Shown here: one piece after another, positions 1 to 9,638 of the stretch
Layout: each line of letters starts with the position of its first letter
How positions within the stretch are numbered: the first letter of the stretch is position 1
Assembly: GCF_900143265.1 (NCBI RefSeq)
Contig: NZ_FRDJ01000002.1
Coordinates: forward strand, 62,001-126,000
DNA: 64,000 nt
Direction of reading: 5' to 3'
DNA from: Fervidobacterium gondwanense DSM 13020
GTDB lineage: Bacteria; Thermotogota; Thermotogae; Thermotogales; Fervidobacteriaceae
The notes under the pieces: model-generated
The model's database searches: none
Seen by the model: only the letters and a program-made list of their open reading frames with translations
Told to the model about the DNA's origin: nothing
Made by a program: the position numbers and the translations under genes

Positions 1-2
1 AC

Positions 3-371
3 GTTATAGGGCAGGCTAAAATTAGTGGGTACCGTAGCGTCAAATTTCCTTCAAATATCCGAGTTGAAGAGGGAAAAAATTTTCCAATCTACTTGTGTGA
101 ATATATACCCTCACAGTATGTAGAAAAAGCAAAAATCTTGGATGCGTTAAAAGCATTGAGTCAAAAACACGATATATCTCACCTAAAGTTTTACGCTTAT
201 TATAAAGAAATACCAATTACGAATGTTGAGTCAATAAAGATCCTACAAAATAGAAACATAAGGGTTTACTTTAACTCCAAGGTTGCTTTGAAAGGGTATA
301 ATAGGAACGTGACATTCAAAGATGTATTGGTTTTTAAATACGATGACAAGTATCTTTACCACCTTTTATAG
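3..371 (+). CDS. C-terminal part of an unknown protein (cut by window edge)
   Basis: Reading frame 3 is open from the first bases of the window to the TAA at 369-371, so the gene starts upstream. A TTG at 93 could be mistaken for a start, but no ribosome-binding site precedes it and the frame continues through it. The visible 122 residues are rich in Lys, Tyr and Ile, have no hydrophobic segment and end in a Tyr/Leu-rich tail (KYLYHLL). I do not recognise the family. The gene is followed by about 120 bases holding the rnf promoter, so it is probably the last gene of its own unit. Confidence 0.6.
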   Translation, partial: VIGQAKISGYRSVKFPSNIRVEEGKNFPIYLCEYIPSQYVEKAKILDALKALSQKHDISHLKFYAYYKEIPITNVESIKILQNRNIRVYFNSKVALKGYNRNVTFKDVLVFKYDDKYLYHLL

Positions 372-402
372 TTTTTTCACACAAAATTAGACAAATTTAA
401 TC

Positions 403-437
403 TTCATATATTAGGTAACTATGCTTATAATAGTTAC
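403..437 (+). promoter_or_regulatory. Putative rnf operon promoter with overlapping inverted repeat
   Basis: TTCATA (403-408) and TATAAT (426-431) are 17 bases apart. A perfect 8+7+8 inverted repeat (GTAACTAT at 415-422, ATAGTTAC at 430-437) covers the -10 box and much of the spacer, which is where a repressor operator would sit. The promoter is about 60 bases upstream of rnfC. The operator role is inferred. Confidence 0.5.
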
Positions 438-492
438 AGTAGCACTTTGACGATAGAGCTGAATTTTTCATTTTCTTTGGGAGGTGTGGTAA

Positions 493-1800
493 GTGAAGTT
501 GCTCACGTTTAAGGGAGGAGTGCATCCACCCGAGAGGAAATTAACAGAGCACGAAAAAATTCAGAAAGCCCCATTGCCGGAGAAGGTTGTAGTCATGATG
601 GCTCAGCACGCAGGTGCACCTGCAAAGCCAGTTGTTCAAACTGGGCAGCAAGTCAGGACCGGGCAAGTTATCGGTGAACCACAAGGTCCTATATCAGCCT
701 ATGTTCATTCGCCTGTGACTGGAACCGTTGTTAGTGTTACAAAAATTAACAGCGCTGTTCACGGCATGGCTGTCGAAGCTGTTACAATCGAGGTAACAGG
801 TGAAGACGAATGGGAACTGTTACCAAAGTTGGATTGGGCCAAAGCTTCTAAGGAAGAGCTTGTTGAAAGAATCAAACAGGCGGGGATAGTTGGTTTGGGT
901 GGTGCAATGTTCCCAACTCATGTAAAGTTGAATCCACCGAAACCCGTGGACACTCTGATAATCAATGGTGCAGAGTGTGAACCGTATCTCACGATAGACC
1001 ATCGAGTAATGCTTGAAATGAGTGAGGATATACTCTTAGGTATAGAAATTACAAAGAAGATACTCGGGGTAAAAGATGTTTATATTGGAATTGAAAGTAA
1101 TAAGAAAGATGCCATTGAAAAACTTGAAAGAGAATGGAATGGCAAGGTAAAAGTTGCACCACTCAAAACAAAATATCCTCAGGGTGCAGAAAAACAACTG
1201 ATAAAAGCTATCACGGGAAAGGAAGTTCCAAGCGGGGGACTACCATCCGATGTTGGGGTTGTTGTGCAAAACGTTAGTACAATGATAGCCATAAAAGAAG
1301 CTGTTATCGACGGGAAGCCACTGATAGAAAGAGGATTAACACTAACCGGTGAAGGTGTAAAGCAAAGAGGTAATTGGTGGGTAAGGATAGGTACACCAAT
1401 ATCTTGGATTATAGAAAAGCTTGGCGGTGGTTTAGTCGAAGGTTATGAACAAATAAAGGTATTGATGGGTGGACCCATGATGGGAATACCTGTTCCAAAT
1501 TTTGATACTCCGATTCTCAAAGGAAATAATGGTATCACCATTATACTTGAGCAAGAAAGAAGGAGCACTAATTGCATTAGATGTTCCTATTGTGTTCATG
1601 TCTGTCCGATGAATTTGCAACCATACCTTTTGGATTTGATGGCAAGAAAGAAAAAATATGACGAAGCCGCTGCTATAGGTCTTCTCGACTGTATCGAGTG
1701 TGGCTCATGCACTTACATCTGTCCAGCTAACGTAGAGCACGTTAAATCCATAAAATTGGCGAAGAAGGTATATCGCACACTGAGAGGTGGTAAAAAATGA
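493..1800 (+). CDS. rnfC: Rnf electron transport complex subunit C
   Basis: This is the peripheral Rnf subunit that handles NADH at the cytoplasmic face of the ferredoxin:NAD+ oxidoreductase, an ion-pumping membrane complex. The 435-residue protein has the RnfC N-terminal domain, a Gly-rich stretch (GLGGAMFP) with the GAECEPY motif of the nucleotide/flavin-binding fold, and two CxxCxxCxxxCP clusters, Cys361/364/367/371 and Cys400/403/406/410, which should each hold a [4Fe-4S] centre. The GTG start at 493 follows a GGGAGGTG box. It is the first gene of rnfCDGEA and its stop overlaps the rnfD start by 4 bases. Family assignment is secure. Confidence 0.95.
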   Translation: MKLLTFKGGVHPPERKLTEHEKIQKAPLPEKVVVMMAQHAGAPAKPVVQTGQQVRTGQVIGEPQGPISAYVHSPVTGTVVSVTKINSAVHGMAVEAVTIEVTGEDEWELLPKLDWAKASKEELVERIKQAGIVGLGGAMFPTHVKLNPPKPVDTLIINGAECEPYLTIDHRVMLEMSEDILLGIEITKKILGVKDVYIGIESNKKDAIEKLEREWNGKVKVAPLKTKYPQGAEKQLIKAITGKEVPSGGLPSDVGVVVQNVSTMIAIKEAVIDGKPLIERGLTLTGEGVKQRGNWWVRIGTPISWIIEKLGGGLVEGYEQIKVLMGGPMMGIPVPNFDTPILKGNNGITIILEQERRSTNCIRCSYCVHVCPMNLQPYLLDLMARKKKYDEAAAIGLLDCIECGSCTYICPANVEHVKSIKLAKKVYRTLRGGKK

Positions 1801-2771
1801 AACTATCCACGAGCTCAGCACCTCACGTCAGAACCAAAGACTCAACAAGCAAGATAATGTTGGACGTGATAGTAGCCTTGGTCCCGGCCGTTATAGCAGG
1901 TACTTACTTTTTCGGGCTTTACGCTTTGGTTCTTTCCATCATAGGAATGGTGAGCGCTGAATTAATTGAGTTATTTATTATGAGAGTATTGAGGAAAGAT
2001 AAGAGTTTTGTTCCGAATGGTAGCGCGGCAGTAACAGGTTTGCTTCTCGCACTAAACGTAAGTGCCGCGACTCCTTGGTGGGTACTGGTCATAGGAGTTG
2101 TCTTTGCTATTGCCATAGTCAAACACGCTTTCGGAGGATTGGGTCAAAATATATTCAATCCAGCGCTTGCCGCAAGGGTGTTCCTATTGGTTTCTTTCCC
2201 AACAGCAATGACCACATGGTATAAACCAATTAATTCGTTTGCTGGATGGTATACTGATGCTCAGACAACTGCTACACCACTCGCAATACTTAAACTTCAG
2301 GGATTTAGCAAGGTTATGGAGAACACGAATTATTTAGATCTTGCTTTCGGAAACATAGGCGGTTGTATTGGTGAGACAAGCGCAATACTGCTATTTATTG
2401 GCTTTTTGTATTTGCTTTTCAGAGGAAGGATAAAAGTGATAGTTCCAGCAACATATATAGGCACTGTTTTGCTGGTCGCCTCGATTTTCTATTCGATAAA
2501 TCCGGAAAGGTTCGGCTCACCCACTTTTCATCTCTTAGCTGGTGGTCTGATGCTTGGTGCTCTCTTTATGGCAACTGACATGGTAACATCTCCAATGACT
2601 TTGAAAGGGCAAGCCATATTTGGTGTTGGCTGTGGAGTACTAACGATGCTTATTAGATACTTAGGTGGTTATCCTGAAGGTGTGTCACTCTCCATACTGC
2701 TGATGAACAGTTTAGTCCCGATAATTGACAGGCACACCCAGCCAAAGATATTTGGGAGGGGAAAAGCATGA
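1797..2771 (+). CDS. rnfD: Rnf electron transport complex subunit D
   Basis: RnfD is an integral membrane subunit of the ion-translocating ferredoxin:NAD+ oxidoreductase, related to NqrB. The 324-residue sequence is mostly hydrophobic with about nine or ten membrane segments. The conserved ATDMVTSPMT motif is near the C-terminus. A TTATPL motif at about residues 157-162 matches the flavinylation site, where FMN is bound covalently to a Thr through phosphoester linkage. The ATG start overlaps the rnfC stop (ATGA), and the C-terminus overlaps rnfG by 4 bases, indicating translational coupling. Confidence 0.95.
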   Translation: MKLSTSSAPHVRTKDSTSKIMLDVIVALVPAVIAGTYFFGLYALVLSIIGMVSAELIELFIMRVLRKDKSFVPNGSAAVTGLLLALNVSAATPWWVLVIGVVFAIAIVKHAFGGLGQNIFNPALAARVFLLVSFPTAMTTWYKPINSFAGWYTDAQTTATPLAILKLQGFSKVMENTNYLDLAFGNIGGCIGETSAILLFIGFLYLLFRGRIKVIVPATYIGTVLLVASIFYSINPERFGSPTFHLLAGGLMLGALFMATDMVTSPMTLKGQAIFGVGCGVLTMLIRYLGGYPEGVSLSILLMNSLVPIIDRHTQPKIFGRGKA

Positions 2772-3475
2772 ATAACAAGAATAATGAAAGCAAGAAGGCA
2801 ATGTGGAAACTTAGCATTACTCTCATGATTTATACACTTATTGCTGGAATCGCTCTTGCGCTTGTTTACCAGTACACGCAGACAAGGATAGCTGAAGCTG
2901 AGTTAGCTAATGTTATAAAGTCGATGGAGTATTTACTTACAGACGAAACTGGTAATCCAATAGTAAGTCCAGAAGAGATTAAAAAGCTTGTGATTGAAAA
3001 GAGGAACGAAATGGGTAAGGTAATATATCAAGATGATATAGGTACAGTAATCTCTCCCGTGTACGAATTCGAAACTTCAGGTCAGAAATATTACATTCTC
3101 AGTGGTTACGCTGTTGGTTATGGTGGGAATGTCGTTACAATGGCAGCATTCAAATATGATAGGAACGAGCTATCACTAAGTTCGATAAAAGTCCTTGACT
3201 ATTCGCAAGAGACACCAGGACTTGGTGCTAAGATCTCCGAAGAGAGCATCCAAAAAAGATTTTTCCCAATTCCAGAAGAGGGACTGAAAGCTGGGTTAAA
3301 GGTGGATAAAGATGCAGGTAAACAATCTGTAGACCCTGATGAAGCAAAACTTGAAGGTGTAGTAAAAGTGTCAGATGTCATGACTGGTGCGACGATCACA
3401 CCGAGGGCTGTTGTGAATTCTCTGAATACAATGTATAAATTCTTGAGAGAAAAAGAATTAGGAGGTGAACAGTGA
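2768..3475 (+). CDS. rnfG: Rnf electron transport complex subunit G
   Basis: RnfG is anchored by a single N-terminal membrane segment (about residues 14-36) and carries a covalently bound FMN on its extracytoplasmic domain. The attachment motif is visible as TGAT at residues 206-209, within SDVMTGATITPRAV, where the Thr takes the flavin. At 235 residues the length is slightly above that of many RnfG/NqrC homologues. It overlaps rnfD by 4 bases, and its TGA overlaps the start of rnfE. Confidence 0.95.
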   Translation: MNNKNNESKKAMWKLSITLMIYTLIAGIALALVYQYTQTRIAEAELANVIKSMEYLLTDETGNPIVSPEEIKKLVIEKRNEMGKVIYQDDIGTVISPVYEFETSGQKYYILSGYAVGYGGNVVTMAAFKYDRNELSLSSIKVLDYSQETPGLGAKISEESIQKRFFPIPEEGLKAGLKVDKDAGKQSVDPDEAKLEGVVKVSDVMTGATITPRAVVNSLNTMYKFLREKELGGEQ

Positions 3476-4140
3476 TGGCCTCCAAGCTCTCAGAGTTCAC
3501 GAAAGGTATAATAAAAGATAACCCAACGTATGTTCAAGTTCTCGGCATGTGTCCTACGCTTGCTACGACTACAAGCGCCAAGAATGGTTTTGGTATGGGA
3601 ATTGCTGCGACGGTAGTTCTCGTGATGTCAAATGTTGTTATATCAGCCATACGGAAAACAGTTCCTGATAAGATACGAATCCCGATATTTATAACTGTAA
3701 TTGCTACATTCGTTACGATAGTAGACCTCTTGATGCATGCATTTACGTACGAGCTGTGGAAAACGCTTGGATTATTCATTCCGCTTATTGTTGTCAACTG
3801 TATAATAATGGGACGTGCGGAAGCTTACGCTTCAAAGCACGGTGTTGTAGATTCATTACTGGATGGTCTTGGCATGGGGGTTGGATTTACATTGAGTTTA
3901 ACATTGCTTGGAAGCATTAGAGAATTGCTCGGAAATGGTACAATTTTCGATGTAGAAATATGGGGAAAGGCGTTCAATATGTTTGTTATGATACTTCCAC
4001 CTGGGGCGTATCTCACACTCGGTTTGCTTGCAGCTCTCTTTGCGGCAATATCTATAAACAACCAAGAAAGGGCAAAGAAAAAAGCACAACAGGAAGCACA
4101 AAAAGCGCAACCCGCACAGAAGGCTGGTGAATCGAAATGA
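3475..4140 (+). CDS. rnfE: Rnf electron transport complex subunit E
   Basis: RnfE is one of two paralogous six-helix membrane subunits, RnfA and RnfE, which form the ion channel and Fe-S core of the complex (equivalents NqrE/NqrD). Six hydrophobic segments are visible, with the family motifs LGMCPTLA and GRAEAYA. The C-terminus is an Ala/Gln/Lys-rich cytoplasmic tail (about residues 195-221). I chose the ATG at 3475, 7-8 bases after GGAGGTG, rather than the GTG at 3472. The start overlaps the rnfG stop. Confidence 0.93.
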   Translation: MASKLSEFTKGIIKDNPTYVQVLGMCPTLATTTSAKNGFGMGIAATVVLVMSNVVISAIRKTVPDKIRIPIFITVIATFVTIVDLLMHAFTYELWKTLGLFIPLIVVNCIIMGRAEAYASKHGVVDSLLDGLGMGVGFTLSLTLLGSIRELLGNGTIFDVEIWGKAFNMFVMILPPGAYLTLGLLAALFAAISINNQERAKKKAQQEAQKAQPAQKAGESK

Positions 4141-4709
4141 AGTTGTTCCTTATATTATTGTCCGCAATGTTAGTTAACAATTATGTTTTTGTTAGATTCC
4201 TTGGTATATGTCCGTTCTTAGGTGTGTCACGAAAAACATCAACTGCGCTCGGTATGGGCTTTGCGGTGATTTTTGTTCTCGTAATGTCATCAGCAATTTC
4301 TTGGTCACTCGATTTGCTTCTAATAAGGCTTCACTTAGAATTTTTGAGAACAATAGTCTTCATATTAGTTATCGCGACTTTCGTACAATTTGTTGAGGCA
4401 TTCTTGAAAAAGAATAACCCAACGCTCTACGAAGCTCTCGGTATTTATCTTCCTCTGATTACAACGAACTGTATAATACTCGGAATTGCGATTGTAAATA
4501 GCTTATCGAAGTATAACTTGTTAGAAGCTGTATTCAACGCCCTTGGTGCTGGCATTGGATTCCTGATAGCGCTGTTGATTTTCGCTGGTATAAGGGAAAA
4601 GCTTGACTTGTACGATGTGCCAAGACCATTTCTTAACCTGCCGATATCTATGATAACAGCCTCTCTTCTTTCCTTAGCGTTCATGGGATTCCAGGGCATG
4701 ATTAAGTAA
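4137..4709 (+). CDS. rnfA: Rnf electron transport complex subunit A
   Basis: RnfA is the second six-helix membrane subunit and paralogue of RnfE. The 190 residues include the diagnostic NNYVFVRFLGICPFLG and LITTNCIILG motifs; the Cys residues in these two motifs are the ones that share a [2Fe-2S] centre with RnfE in the membrane. The start overlaps the rnfE stop by 4 bases. The operon ends here with a strong terminator. The ferredoxin-like subunit RnfB, which normally follows RnfA, is absent from this locus. Confidence 0.95.
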   Translation: MKLFLILLSAMLVNNYVFVRFLGICPFLGVSRKTSTALGMGFAVIFVLVMSSAISWSLDLLLIRLHLEFLRTIVFILVIATFVQFVEAFLKKNNPTLYEALGIYLPLITTNCIILGIAIVNSLSKYNLLEAVFNALGAGIGFLIALLIFAGIREKLDLYDVPRPFLNLPISMITASLLSLAFMGFQGMIK

Positions 4710-4735
4710 TTTCTTAGTAAATATATAGAATAGCG

Positions 4736-4764
4736 AAGTTCCGGGGTGACCCCGGAACTTTTTA
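4736..4764 (+). terminator. Rho-independent terminator of the rnf operon
   Basis: An 11-base-pair stem, AAGTTCCGGGG with CCCCGGAACTT around a TGA loop, is followed by a T-rich run. It closes rnfCDGEA 27 bases after the rnfA stop. Confidence 0.92.
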
Positions 4765-4802
4765 TGTATTTAACATTTTTTGGAAAGAAAGTTTTCTGAT
4801 CA

Positions 4803-4831
4803 TTCAAAAAGTATAGGATTTGTGGTAAAAT
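4803..4831 (+). promoter_or_regulatory. Putative pnp promoter
   Basis: TTCAAA (4803-4808) and TAAAAT (4826-4831) are 17 bases apart. TGG directly before the -10 hexamer makes an extended -10 element. Confidence 0.55.
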
Positions 4832-4873
4832 AATATGATGCAAATAAGGAGCGAATTAAATGGAGGTGCACAT

Positions 4874-6958
4874 ATGAGTGTGAAAGAATGGAAAAAGGTG
4901 CTTTTTGGTAAGGAATGGACATTCCAACACGGTAAAGTTGCTAAGCAGTCCGCTGGTTCTATTTGGGCGAGGTTTGGTGACAGTGTTGTTTTGGCAACCG
5001 TGAATGTTTCTGACAATATTGTTGAGGGTATCGACTTTGTTCCTTTAACCGTTGAGTTTATGGAGAAGTTCTATGCAGCAGGTAAGATACCTGGAGGTTT
5101 TGTTAAAAGAGAAGGGAAGCCTTCAGAAAGCGGAATCCTTTCTTCAAGGCTTATAGATAGACCTATTAGGCCACTCTTTCCAAAGAGACTAAGAAACGAA
5201 GTCCAAGTTATTGTAACTGTTCTATCGGTTGATCCTGATTGTCCAGCAGATGTACTTGGAATATCTGCCGCGTCTCTTACATTAAATATTTCAAAAATAC
5301 CATTTGACGGTATTGCCGCCGGTGTCCAAGTTGGTTATGTCGATGGTGAGTTCATAGTCTTTCCGACAGTCGAACAACTTGAAAGAAGTAAGATAGATAT
5401 CGTCGTTGCTGGAACTAAAGACGCTATCACAATGGTTGAAGGTGAAGCAAAAGAGGTAAGCGAGGACGAGATGCTCAAAGCACTAATGGTTGCGCATGAA
5501 GCAATCAAGGAAATTGTCGCGTTCCAAGAGGAAATTTTGAAAGAGTTCCAGATTGAGAAAATGCCTCTTCCAGAGCCCAAATACAACGTTGAGCTCGTTG
5601 AAAAATTCGCAGAATATGTAGATATGAACGAGCTTGAAAAGAGGATATTTATCCGTGGAAAACAGGAACGAGCTGAGATGGCTGATGACTACTATGAAAG
5701 TATAGTTCAAAAATTCTTTGGGGATAACAATATATGCGAAGAAGAGCAGGAAGAATATAAGATACCATTGAAAGAAAAGTATGATGAATTATCCAAGAAA
5801 CTCATGAGAAAGATAATTATTGAACGTGGAATGAGGGCAGACGGGAGAGGACCAAAAGACATTAGACCAATTACATGTGAAGTCGGCCTTTTACCAAGAA
5901 CCCACGGTTCTTCACTTTTCACACGAGGTGAAACACAGAGTCTCGGTATAGTAACGCTCGGTTCTCCTGCAGAAGAACAGATCATCGACACACTCGTTGA
6001 AGAAGGGACGAAAAGGTTCATACTTCACTATAACTTCCCGCCATTCTCGACAGGTGAAGTAAAACCGCTTAGAGGCACGAGCAGAAGAGAAATTGGACAT
6101 GGTCATCTTGCTGAACGGGCGGTAAAAGCTATTATACCGTCAGAAGATGAATTCCCATACGTTATAAGGGTTGTATCTGAGATACTTGAATCTAACGGTT
6201 CATCGTCGATGGCAACTGTATGTTCCGCTTCATTAGCACTAATGGATGCAGGAGTTCCCGTGAAGAAACATGTTGCAGGAGTTGCGATGGGGTTGGTACT
6301 TGAAGGTGATAAGTCAGTTGTGCTTACAGATATTCTCGGGCTTGAAGACCACTGGGGAGATATGGATTTTAAAGTCGCGGGAACAAACGATGGTATAACA
6401 GCATTTCAAATGGACTGTAAAGTCTCTGGGGTTAGCGAAGAGCTTCTCAGAACGGCACTTTACCAAGCAAAAGAAGCAAGGATGTTCATCCTTGGTAAAC
6501 TCTACGAAACAATATCTGAACCAAGGAAGGAGTTATCACCATATGCCCCAAGAATTAGTTGGTTCTATATTGACCCTTCAAGGTCTGGAGAATTGATCGG
6601 ACCGGGTGGTAGGATTATAAAATCGATAATTAAGATGTTTGATGTAGAGATAGCTCTTGATGACGAGAGTGGAAAAGTAACAGTTAGTGGTGTTAACGCA
6701 GAGAAAGTCAATGAGGCCGTCGAATACATTAAAAACATGTTTAGAGATGTGAATGTTGGTGATGTATACGATGGAAAAGTAACGCGCGTTGAAAACTACG
6801 GTATATTCGTGGAAATCGCACCGGGTAAAACAGGTTTGACTCATGCGAGCAAGCTTGGTAATATGAAACCGAACGCGTTCAAAGTTGGCGACAGAATCAA
6901 GGTAGAAGTTGTAAGCATAGATGAGACTGGTCGTTTTCAACTAAGGAGGGTTGAATGA
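4874..6958 (+). CDS. pnp: Polyribonucleotide nucleotidyltransferase (PNPase)
   Basis: PNPase degrades RNA 3'-to-5' with phosphate, releasing nucleoside diphosphates, and is a trimeric core enzyme of mRNA turnover. The protein has two RNase PH-type domains separated by a helical linker, then a KH domain ([14 protein letters not shown]) and a C-terminal S1 domain ([20 protein letters not shown]). The ATG at 4874 follows TGGAGGTG at the right distance, so the 13 in-frame codons upstream are excluded; the product is 694 residues, normal for the family. The stop lies just before the start of the M16 peptidase gene. Confidence 0.96.
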   Translation: MSVKEWKKVLFGKEWTFQHGKVAKQSAGSIWARFGDSVVLATVNVSDNIVEGIDFVPLTVEFMEKFYAAGKIPGGFVKREGKPSESGILSSRLIDRPIRPLFPKRLRNEVQVIVTVLSVDPDCPADVLGISAASLTLNISKIPFDGIAAGVQVGYVDGEFIVFPTVEQLERSKIDIVVAGTKDAITMVEGEAKEVSEDEMLKALMVAHEAIKEIVAFQEEILKEFQIEKMPLPEPKYNVELVEKFAEYVDMNELEKRIFIRGKQERAEMADDYYESIVQKFFGDNNICEEEQEEYKIPLKEKYDELSKKLMRKIIIERGMRADGRGPKDIRPITCEVGLLPRTHGSSLFTRGETQSLGIVTLGSPAEEQIIDTLVEEGTKRFILHYNFPPFSTGEVKPLRGTSRREIGHGHLAERAVKAIIPSEDEFPYVIRVVSEILESNGSSSMATVCSASLALMDAGVPVKKHVAGVAMGLVLEGDKSVVLTDILGLEDHWGDMDFKVAGTNDGITAFQMDCKVSGVSEELLRTALYQAKEARMFILGKLYETISEPRKELSPYAPRISWFYIDPSRSGELIGPGGRIIKSIIKMFDVEIALDDESGKVTVSGVNAEKVNEAVEYIKNMFRDVNVGDVYDGKVTRVENYGIFVEIAPGKTGLTHASKLGNMKPNAFKVGDRIKVEVVSIDETGRFQLRRVE

Positions 6959-6965
6959 TCAATCT

Positions 6966-8189
6966 ATGATAAAAATAGCGGAGAACGTTTATTATTACGA
7001 AATCCCTGGTGTTCGTTCTGCAACAATAGCTTTCATTGTTGGCAGTGGTCCGGTTTATGAACCGGACCATTTACTCGGTATTTCTCACTTCATTGAACAC
7101 ACAGTTTTTAGAAAAACAAGAAAAAGAACACTGAAAGATATAAAATTTCCCATTGAGGAAGTTGGTGGAAGCTTAAATGCATGGACCGACAAAGAGGACA
7201 CCGTTTATTATGCCAAAGTCCCATCATCGTATTTCAAGACAGCGTTCGATATTTTACGAGAAATAGTTTTTGAGCCTTACTTTATCGAAAGGAACGTGGA
7301 ACTAGAAAGGAAGATCATCCTCCAAGAGTACTATTCAGATATGGAAATTCCTGAGCAGAGGTTGTTTAACAAATTCTTTGATGAACTGATAGACGGTCCA
7401 CATTCAAAATCTGTAATCGGCAATGAGAAAACTATAAAAAGCATAACGATAGATGATATCGTACAGTTCCATTCCGAAATGTACGCACCCTATAACGTTA
7501 AAGTCTTGATAGCTGGTCATATAGACAAGAAAGATCTCGAATACGTTAAGAAAAAACTAGATCTCTCAGAGGGTATTCGAACTACAAAACAAAACTCTAT
7601 GCTCAAGCCAGGAATTGTTTACGATAAATTTCAAGAGACACAACAGATGCATTTTCTTTTTTCTCATAACGGAATATCGCTTTCTGATGAAGAAAATATC
7701 TACGGAGCTATGGTTCTCAAAACACTGCTTGGAAGCGGTATGAGTTCTGTCCTTTTTGAACAGATAAGGGAAAGAAAAGGACTGGTTTACGATATAAGCG
7801 CTTCTCACTTACAAGGAAAAGAATGGGGAGTTTTCCTCATCTATGCGGCCACTTCAATTGAAAACTCAAATGCACTTGTTAGCGAGCTGTTCGGTTTGCT
7901 GAAAAACTTGGAAATTACTAAGAAGCTCTTTGACTATGGAAAGAAACGATTGCTTGGATATTTGGAGTTACTTACAGAAAGTACATCATCTCTCATTTCG
8001 CTTTACACACAATATTTAGCCAATGACTTAAGAGTTAAGACGTTAGATGAGATAATAGAAAATGTAAAAGCAGTAGATTTGGAAGCGGTAAAGAAAGCAT
8101 ATGAAAAAATGATATCTGGACAATGGTCAATGACGTGTGTTACGCCAAATGAAGAGCTGAGTATTGGACTGGAAGATATAAGAGTATGA
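6966..8189 (+). CDS. M16 family zinc metallopeptidase (processing-peptidase type)
   Basis: This is a single-unit M16 (insulinase/pitrilysin clan) protein of about 407 residues. The inverted zinc motif HxxEH is visible as HFIEH about 41 residues from the chosen start, and a third acidic ligand is likely in the ELERKIILQEY region. The C-terminal half resembles the inactive M16 domain that completes the clamshell. The start is uncertain: a TTG at 6951 sits directly on the AGGAGG box, so the ATG at 6966 is more likely. It follows pnp with almost no gap, as related peptidase genes often do. The substrate is unknown. Confidence 0.85.
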   Translation: MIKIAENVYYYEIPGVRSATIAFIVGSGPVYEPDHLLGISHFIEHTVFRKTRKRTLKDIKFPIEEVGGSLNAWTDKEDTVYYAKVPSSYFKTAFDILREIVFEPYFIERNVELERKIILQEYYSDMEIPEQRLFNKFFDELIDGPHSKSVIGNEKTIKSITIDDIVQFHSEMYAPYNVKVLIAGHIDKKDLEYVKKKLDLSEGIRTTKQNSMLKPGIVYDKFQETQQMHFLFSHNGISLSDEENIYGAMVLKTLLGSGMSSVLFEQIRERKGLVYDISASHLQGKEWGVFLIYAATSIENSNALVSELFGLLKNLEITKKLFDYGKKRLLGYLELLTESTSSLISLYTQYLANDLRVKTLDEIIENVKAVDLEAVKKAYEKMISGQWSMTCVTPNEELSIGLEDIRV

Positions 8190-8214
8190 AAGTAATAAAG
8201 TGGAGGTGTGAAAA

Positions 8215-9588
8215 ATGCACGATTTCGATACATTAACACCCCGTCAGATAGTAGAAGAGCTAAACAAATACATAATAGGGCAGAATGAAGCGAAAAAGGC
8301 TGTCGCTATCGCAATTCGTAATAGGATAAGAAGACAGAGGTTGCCAGAAGAATGGAGAAAAGAAGTAATACCTAAGAATATACTGTTAATAGGTCCAACA
8401 GGTGTTGGAAAGACCGAGATAGCAAGAAGATTGGCACAACTCTCAGGTTCTCCGTTTTTGAAAGTTGAAGCGACAAAGTTCACAGAAGTGGGCTACGTTG
8501 GAAAGAATGTAGAATCCATGATACGCGATCTTGTTGAAATCGCGGTCAATATGGTTAAGCAAGAGAAGATAAAAGAAGTAGAACCGAAGATTAAAGAACT
8601 CGTGGAGGAGAGAATTCTTGAGGCACTCGTCCCAAGTAAAAAACAGAGTGTACCATTTGCAAATATATTCGGTTTTCAACCGCAATCAGAGCAACCTGAT
8701 GAGCATGACATTAGAAGGCGAAGAGCAGAATTAAGAGAAAAACTCAAGAATGGTGAATTGGAAGACATGGAGATCGAAATAGATGTTGAGGCGTCTACAC
8801 CAGGCGTTGGATTTGTGGGAATTCCCGATATGGAAGATATGGGGATAGATTTTTCTCAGGTATTGGGAAATATTCTACCAAAGCAGAAGAAAAGAAGGAG
8901 GATGAAAATCTCCGAAGCTCGGAGGGTATTGGCACCTATTGAGTCAGAAAAGGTTATAGATATGGATGAAGTTGTGCAAAAAGCGTTGGTGCTCGCACAA
9001 GAGAGAGGAATCATATTTATTGACGAGCTTGATAAAGTAGCGGGTGGGGGGCAAACACATGGACCTGATGTTTCAAGACAAGGTGTGCAAAGAGACTTAC
9101 TGCCAATAGTTGAAGGAACTACAGTGACAACAAGGTATGGACCAGTGAGAACCGATTATATACTCTTCATCGGAGCCGGGGCGTTCCACATGACAAAACC
9201 GACAGATCTCATCCCAGAACTGCAAGGAAGATTTCCTATAAGAGTTGAGCTTGAACCTCTAAAAGAGGATGATTTTATAAGGATATTAACTGAACCTGAA
9301 AATGCTCTTGTAAAACAGTACAAAGCGCTGTTGTACACCGAGGGTGTCGAGCTTGATTTTACTCAAGACGCGATACGACAGATAGCGAAGATCGCATATC
9401 AACTTAATGAAAGACTTGAAAACATAGGCGCAAGAAGACTGTACACCGTTGTTGAAAAGCTCTTAGAAGACATCATGTTCCAAGCACCTGAAGTGGAAGA
9501 AAAGAAAGTAGTCATCGATGGAGAATTTGTTGTAAAAAAACTCGGAGAAATAGTAAAAGACGAGAATATTTCATCGTATATCTTGTAA
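8215..9588 (+). CDS. hslU: HslU ATPase (unfoldase of the HslUV protease)
   Basis: HslU forms hexameric rings that unfold proteins and feed them to the HslV peptidase. Walker A (GPTGVGKT) is at residues 60-67, Walker B (IIFIDELDK) at about 266, with the intermediate I-domain between them (about residues 110-240). The C-terminus SSYIL resembles the tail that inserts into HslV to activate it, which argues for an HslV partner. The start is ATG after TGGAGGTG. At 457 residues it is full length. hslV is normally the upstream neighbour, but here that place is taken by the M16 peptidase gene. Confidence 0.95.
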   Translation: MHDFDTLTPRQIVEELNKYIIGQNEAKKAVAIAIRNRIRRQRLPEEWRKEVIPKNILLIGPTGVGKTEIARRLAQLSGSPFLKVEATKFTEVGYVGKNVESMIRDLVEIAVNMVKQEKIKEVEPKIKELVEERILEALVPSKKQSVPFANIFGFQPQSEQPDEHDIRRRRAELREKLKNGELEDMEIEIDVEASTPGVGFVGIPDMEDMGIDFSQVLGNILPKQKKRRRMKISEARRVLAPIESEKVIDMDEVVQKALVLAQERGIIFIDELDKVAGGGQTHGPDVSRQGVQRDLLPIVEGTTVTTRYGPVRTDYILFIGAGAFHMTKPTDLIPELQGRFPIRVELEPLKEDDFIRILTEPENALVKQYKALLYTEGVELDFTQDAIRQIAKIAYQLNERLENIGARRLYTVVEKLLEDIMFQAPEVEEKKVVIDGEFVVKKLGEIVKDENISSYIL

Positions 9589-9638
9589 AACTATGTCAAA
9601 TATCTTAAATTGGCAAAATAGTGTACGGGGGTGGAAAC

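Noticed and set aside
415-437. Rex (redox repressor) operator upstream of rnfC
   Set aside because: The repeat does not match the TTGTGA/TCACAA-type or TTGTTAA-type Rex half-sites; left as an unassigned palindrome.
3472-4140. rnfE start at GTG 3472
   Set aside because: The ATG at 3475 has better spacing from GGAGGTG and overlaps the rnfG stop in the usual way.
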